Shown: positions 60,457-64,000 of the stretch, piece by piece
Layout of the letters: every line of letters starts with the position of its first letter
How positions within the stretch are numbered: the stretch's first letter is position 1
Position numbers and translations under genes: made by a program
Notes under the pieces: model-generated
What the model saw: the letters and a program-made list of their open reading frames with translations, nothing else
Told to the model about the DNA's origin: nothing
Database searches by the model: none
Origin: Gonatopus flavifemur
Lineage: Eukaryota; Arthropoda; Insecta; Hymenoptera; Dryinidae
DNA length: 64,000 nucleotides
Direction of reading: 5' to 3'
Assembly: GCA_018340375.1 (NCBI GenBank)
Contig: JAFFJZ010000001.1
Span: 12,542,001-12,606,000, forward strand

Positions 60457-60648
60457 TCATTCGACAGGTTTGATAGTGATAAATCTCGAGAGAATAAATA
60501 CTACCAAAAACGTTGCCGCCACAAAACACCCGACAAACATATACCAAGTTTCCTCATCAAAGATATCTGTAAAAGCTGGCACTTGATTGTACAAAGTATC
60601 GATGAGTTTGATATTATAATCTTTGCTTCTCGGACTTTTGCTAGTCAT
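60457..60648 (-). CDS. Small single-pass membrane protein, 63 residues
   Basis: An open frame from ATG 60648 to the stop at 60457. The N-terminal 35 residues are polar (MTSKSPRSKDYN..., DTLYNQVPAFTD, DEETW). One strong membrane segment follows (YMFVGCFVAATFLVVFILSR), then the short tail FITIKPVE. I do not recognise the family. The start is the first ATG; upstream in-frame codons have none. It begins 63 bp after the mL53 stop on the same strand, close enough for a shared transcript. AATAAA-like words between them would also allow separate mRNAs. The amphipathic layout and clean hydrophobic helix suggest a real gene. Confidence 0.6.
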   Translation of the reverse strand: MTSKSPRSKDYNIKLIDTLYNQVPAFTDIFDEETWYMFVGCFVAATFLVVFILSRFITIKPVE

Positions 60649-60711
60649 TTTTTTCAAGGATTTTATTATTCCCACATTCAAACTCGAAGTTTATTATGAT
60701 ACTTTTTGTTT

Positions 60712-62650
60712 TTAGTACAATTGATCACGTGGTCGATGTTTGCTTCCAACTTTGAATAGTTTCTTCAGATTTTTCTTCAATTTCTTCTTCTTCTGCTTCG
60801 CTAGTTCCAACTTTTGTTGCGCTATCACTTCTGGATCTTCCGGTACCAAAGAAGTAATATGTTTGTTACATAGTTCCAGTATATTCAAAGCAGAGAGATT
60901 TTCGGTTTTGAGAACCACTTTTCCTCCAGATACTGTGAGAAAATATGAAATTACGTTGAGAATCATTTGAAAATTTGTTTGAAAGCCATATCGAAGGTTA
61001 ATACTTGACTTACCAAGATCGAATGTGACCAAAGGAGGTCTTCGATCGCTTTGAATTTCAGTTTTCAATGCGCACAATGGATTTGTTCCAAGAATATATC
61101 GAGCACTGATGAATTTTAAAAATTTTCTGAAATCAATGAGTAGAAAGTATGATTAATAATCCGTCTTAGTGTATTCCAATGAGAAGTGCGAGTATTTATT
61201 TATATTGTTTTATTGTAAACCTAAGTATATTGTAATTCGATGCATTATGAATTACAATAGTAAGGAAGAAATTTTATATAACGGAGGAAGGTTTTGTTTT
61301 CACAAAACTACTTTTGATGGAATTGAATAATGATGATGTATGAATTATATTTATCGCTTTGAGAGTAAAATACTTGCAATTCTCATGATTTATAATATTA
61401 TTAGACTTGTTATGAAATGAATGATCGTTATCGAAGGCACAATGGCGCAAATGGAACAACAGATGCCACTTCCGATGCCGGATTTGAGCACTCTCCGAAT
61501 AACTACTGCAGTCTCCATGCTGGGGAAGACATATGGATGCGGTCAATGCAGCGGTAAGTTTGTATTTGCAATATTTTTATATCCTTAATCGACGCATCCA
61601 ACAATGTTCATCGCAACTAGATCGACTTCACATTTTTCATGCTCGTACGTATGGAATCAACGAAGATGCAATATCAACATCGGTGGATGTGCCTTTAGGA
61701 CTATCTCGATGATACTATCATTACGTAGACAGAATTTTAATATGTAATCATTTGATTTATATTTTACCATCTCGGTGGATTCAAACGAAATGTCTGTACC
61801 AATTATCATCAAATTACTCAATACTTTTTCCCTCGAGAGAAAACGTTTATGAGAAAGATCGAATTTCTTTTTGAGTAATTTCATAGAACAAAATTACTTA
61901 CTATTTTTTAACTTGGATATTTTTTTTCAACAAAACAAAAAAATTTTCAAACTTTTTAAATTTCACAATGAAGTAATAATTACGAATCAGAGATTGTCAG
62001 GAAACTCATAAAAGTTTATCCACAAACTTGTTATATTAGTTTTGTTCATAACTATTCAAGCGTCTTGTTTTTTCTATAAATAACGCACTTTTAATCTGCG
62101 GAAAAAGGGCACAACGCATGCGCGCCTTATTGACATTTTGTTTTGTGAGCACGCAGATACGTTCTACGCTCTACGATTGGTCGATGCCGTTAGAAACAAT
62201 AAACATTGTCAATACTGCAAATTTTTTTGCGGATAAATTGTTGATATTCATTTCTGATTTTTTATATTTCGAGATAACCCGCAGATCGATGTATGGCGTG
62301 ATTAGTTTTCCGTGGAATAATCCGTACGGTTTGTTTTCGTGACATTTCGTTTAAGTATCCAACTGGAGGGAATCAATTCCATTTTGATGAATCAACTACG
62401 TTATTCATGATTTGTTTTGATTTATTTCAATTCTTATGTATTGTGATGAGATGAATAGAAGATATCTTAACAATTCGCAATATATTTAGCACAAAACTAA
62501 CCTCGTTTCAGTTACTTTCTCATGAAATGGGTCGAATTCCACTGTAATTTTCTTCACAGGTTTGAAGTTGATAAGTTTTAAATGTTTAATGACCGCACTA
62601 AGGGGTCCTGGACGACGAGGACCTAATAATCCTTGAAGAGGAATCGACAT
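60712..62650 (-). CDS. mRpL53: Mitochondrial ribosomal protein mL53
   Basis: mL53 is a protein of the large mitochondrial ribosomal subunit with a thioredoxin-like fold (family knowledge). There are three exons: 62650-62502, 61126-61014, 60932-60712. Phases close to 160 residues. The first exon gives the typical opening LINFKPVKKITVEFDPFHEK and TETR; exon 2 gives KFLKFISARYIL, NPLCALKTEI, RRPPLVTFDL; exon 3 gives VSGGKVVLKTENLSALNILE and a Lys-rich tail (KQKKKKLKKNLKKLFKVG). The human protein is shorter (about 112 residues); the extra length is a basic C-terminal extension. Intron 1 (61127-62501) may hold a tiny gene on the other strand. Confidence 0.9.
61442..61712 (+). CDS. Possible two-exon micro-gene in mL53 intron 1
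   Basis: Exon 1 (61442-61553) reads MAQMEQQMPLPMPDLSTL, then RITTAVSMLGKTYGCGQCSG, and stops at a strong donor (gcg|gtaagt). A 67-bp intron leads to an acceptor at 61619-61620. Exon 2 (61621-61712) reads DRLHIFHARTYGINEDA, then ISTSVDVPLGLSR and a stop. The phases fit, for 67 residues. Exon 1 is near 50% GC in an intron that is far more AT-rich. No family recognised. It could be chance; the good donor, short intron and base composition speak for it. Confidence 0.35.
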
Positions 62651-63140
62651 ACTTTTTTTTTCTCGAAAATTATCTTCGCAAACTACACGATCGTGTATCC
62701 ATGCGCATTTCTGTCTAAACGTTAAGGTTGCTCTTCATGAATTCCGTAAGCATAAACGTAGATACGTATTATGGGCAGAGGGGGTGTTTCCGATGGGATA
62801 GTATGCGAGGAACCGAGTGCTCGTGATTGGCTAAAAACTGGTGAGTTCGCTAAACGACCCTAGCGATCAATCAATAATGGCGGAGTCCAATGATCTCTAC
62901 CAGCGATGAGTCGGAGAGATTGCTAACGATATATGAAGGGCTCCCGCTTGGTTACTTTTTTCAACGGAATCACCCAATCACGTGGTGTGGTTGGTTAGAA
63001 TGGCCAATCAGAAAAAAAAGAAATAGTAACAGTGAGAGCCCTGATATAAGAAAACCATGGTCCAGTTTCTGATTGGTGGTATCACGTTTTCCGTTTATCC
63101 TTCCATGCTGATTGACTCAAAAGAAAAATTCAACCAATCA
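62651..63140. promoter_or_regulatory. CCAAT-rich region upstream of mL53
   Basis: Six ATTGG/CCAAT words in about 320 bp: gtgattggct (62823), cccaatcacg (62968), ggccaatcag (63003), ctgattggtgg (63070), an imperfect ctgattgac (63108) and aaccaatcac (63133). NF-Y binds CCAAT boxes in many housekeeping promoters. The cluster starts about 170 bp from the mL53 ATG. Confidence 0.4.
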
Positions 63141-63230
63141 CATAATTTTCTTCAGAAGAAAACATCATAATATGGACCATAATTTTTTTTTCAACATTGC
63201 GTTTGCAATCTCTCCAATTCATCCCTGTTT

Positions 63231-63549
63231 GGTAGTATGCAATAAGCCCGACTGGCAATAAGCTCGATTGGCGTTAGCCCGACTGCAAATAACCCGAATG
63301 ACAGTTGACCCGACTAATTATAAAAATATAATTAAATAAAATGGAAAATTAATCGAAATCAAAGCGTAATTAACCTTTAATCTATACATCTTCACAGTAA
63401 AAGGTTGAATGAGCTTTGATTTCGATCAATTTTCCATTTTATTTGCTTATATTTTCATAACTAGTCGGGCCAACTGTCATACGGGTTTGAAGTCGGTCGG
63501 GCTAACGCCAGTCGGGCTTAGGTGCCATTCGGGCTTATCGCATACTACC
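63231..63549. mobile_element. Foldback element with cccgactggc subrepeats
   Basis: The left arm starts ggtagtatgcaataagcccg and the right arm is its imperfect complement, about 150 bp each. Both arms share aaaatggaaaatt and gatcgaaatcaaag-type text near the loop. Each arm holds about five copies of a 14-16-bp unit related to taagcccgactggc or taacccgaatgac. No clear target duplication was seen. Confidence 0.8.
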
Positions 63550-63610
63550 CCCTGTCTCTACTATACATTGAATACGGGCTTGTGGACTTAGATTCAATAC
63601 TGCCTATGTA

Positions 63611-63821
63611 CAGTCGGTGTAACAAGTCCGTTTACAGTTCTAATGGAAATATTTTTGAATACGTTGTTATTAATGAATTTTTCATATTTTTCTTCGAGTG
63701 TATACCTTCATATATGTTCCTTCTATCATTCAGATGGATTACGAATTCTCAGATACCAGCAATAACACATATTATATAAAGATATTTTCGTTAGAATTCA
63801 ACGGACTTGTTACACCGACTG
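63611..63821. mobile_element. Tc1/mariner-type MITE (TSD TA)
   Basis: The perfect 22-bp terminal repeats start cagtcggtgtaacaagtccg and end with the complement. TA flanks both ends. The interior is AT-rich and non-coding. The CAGT start and TA duplication are typical of the Tc1/mariner group. Confidence 0.9.
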
Positions 63822-64000
63822 TACAGGAATTTAAATAAATTGATTGGAATTGGACACTGAACTACGGATTTATTTCCCATGGATCGACAAATCATAAGAC
63901 GGCTTTAAGAGGATACCATAGTGACTATTGGAGCACGTATTCTTGCACTAAAATGCTCGAAACTGAATCCATAAAAAAATCCGAAATTCCCAGGGATGAT

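Overview
The window reads as AT-rich nuclear DNA from an insect. Five multi-exon genes have mostly short introns (many 57-75 bp) with ordinary GT-AG borders, and the space between them is full of small inverted-repeat transposons. A full-length IQGAP gene, a family reported missing from Drosophila, and the general style fit a hymenopteran or similar insect. The species is an inference from general knowledge, not something read from a marker.

Left third (1-35.4 kb), gene-rich. Pex6 (minus, 5396-8166) lies head to head with BubR1 (plus, 10321-18227). BubR1 runs tail to tail into IQGAP (minus, 20562-30862). IQGAP lies head to head with ADRM1/Rpn13 (plus, 31404-35344), with 541 bp between start codons. 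All exon phases in the models given here close without a frame break: 813, 1493, 1632 and 403 residues. The genes are unrelated housekeeping functions (peroxisomal import receptor recycling, spindle checkpoint, cytoskeletal scaffold, proteasomal ubiquitin receptor), so no pathway cluster is implied.

Middle (35.4-56.2 kb), no host gene seen. It is a nest of transposon relics. About 18 elements in the window have terminal inverted repeats starting CCC or CAC, precise 2-bp target duplications of varied sequence (AG, CA, AA, TG, CC, GT, AT, TC, TA), and interiors built from a short self-complementary word repeated in both orientations. The word differs between families. This looks like non-autonomous CACTA/EnSpm-type DNA transposons with subterminal motif arrays. 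Seven of the larger copies carry a tRNA-like core with Pol III A-box and B-box words between the two motif arrays; this is the most unusual signal in the window. Insertions into one another, into a mariner transposase relic and into an RTE-type LINE relic give filled and empty sites that confirm the target duplications. Two hAT-type elements with 8-bp duplications are also present.

Right part (56.2-64 kb). Mostly non-coding, then mitochondrial ribosomal protein mL53 (minus, 60712-62650). A small one-TM protein gene starts only 63 bp after its stop, and a possible tiny two-exon gene lies in its intron on the other strand. Beyond it are a CCAAT-rich upstream region and two more foldback elements, one a mariner-type MITE.

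Coordinates of exons and element ends were read by hand and could be off by a base or two.
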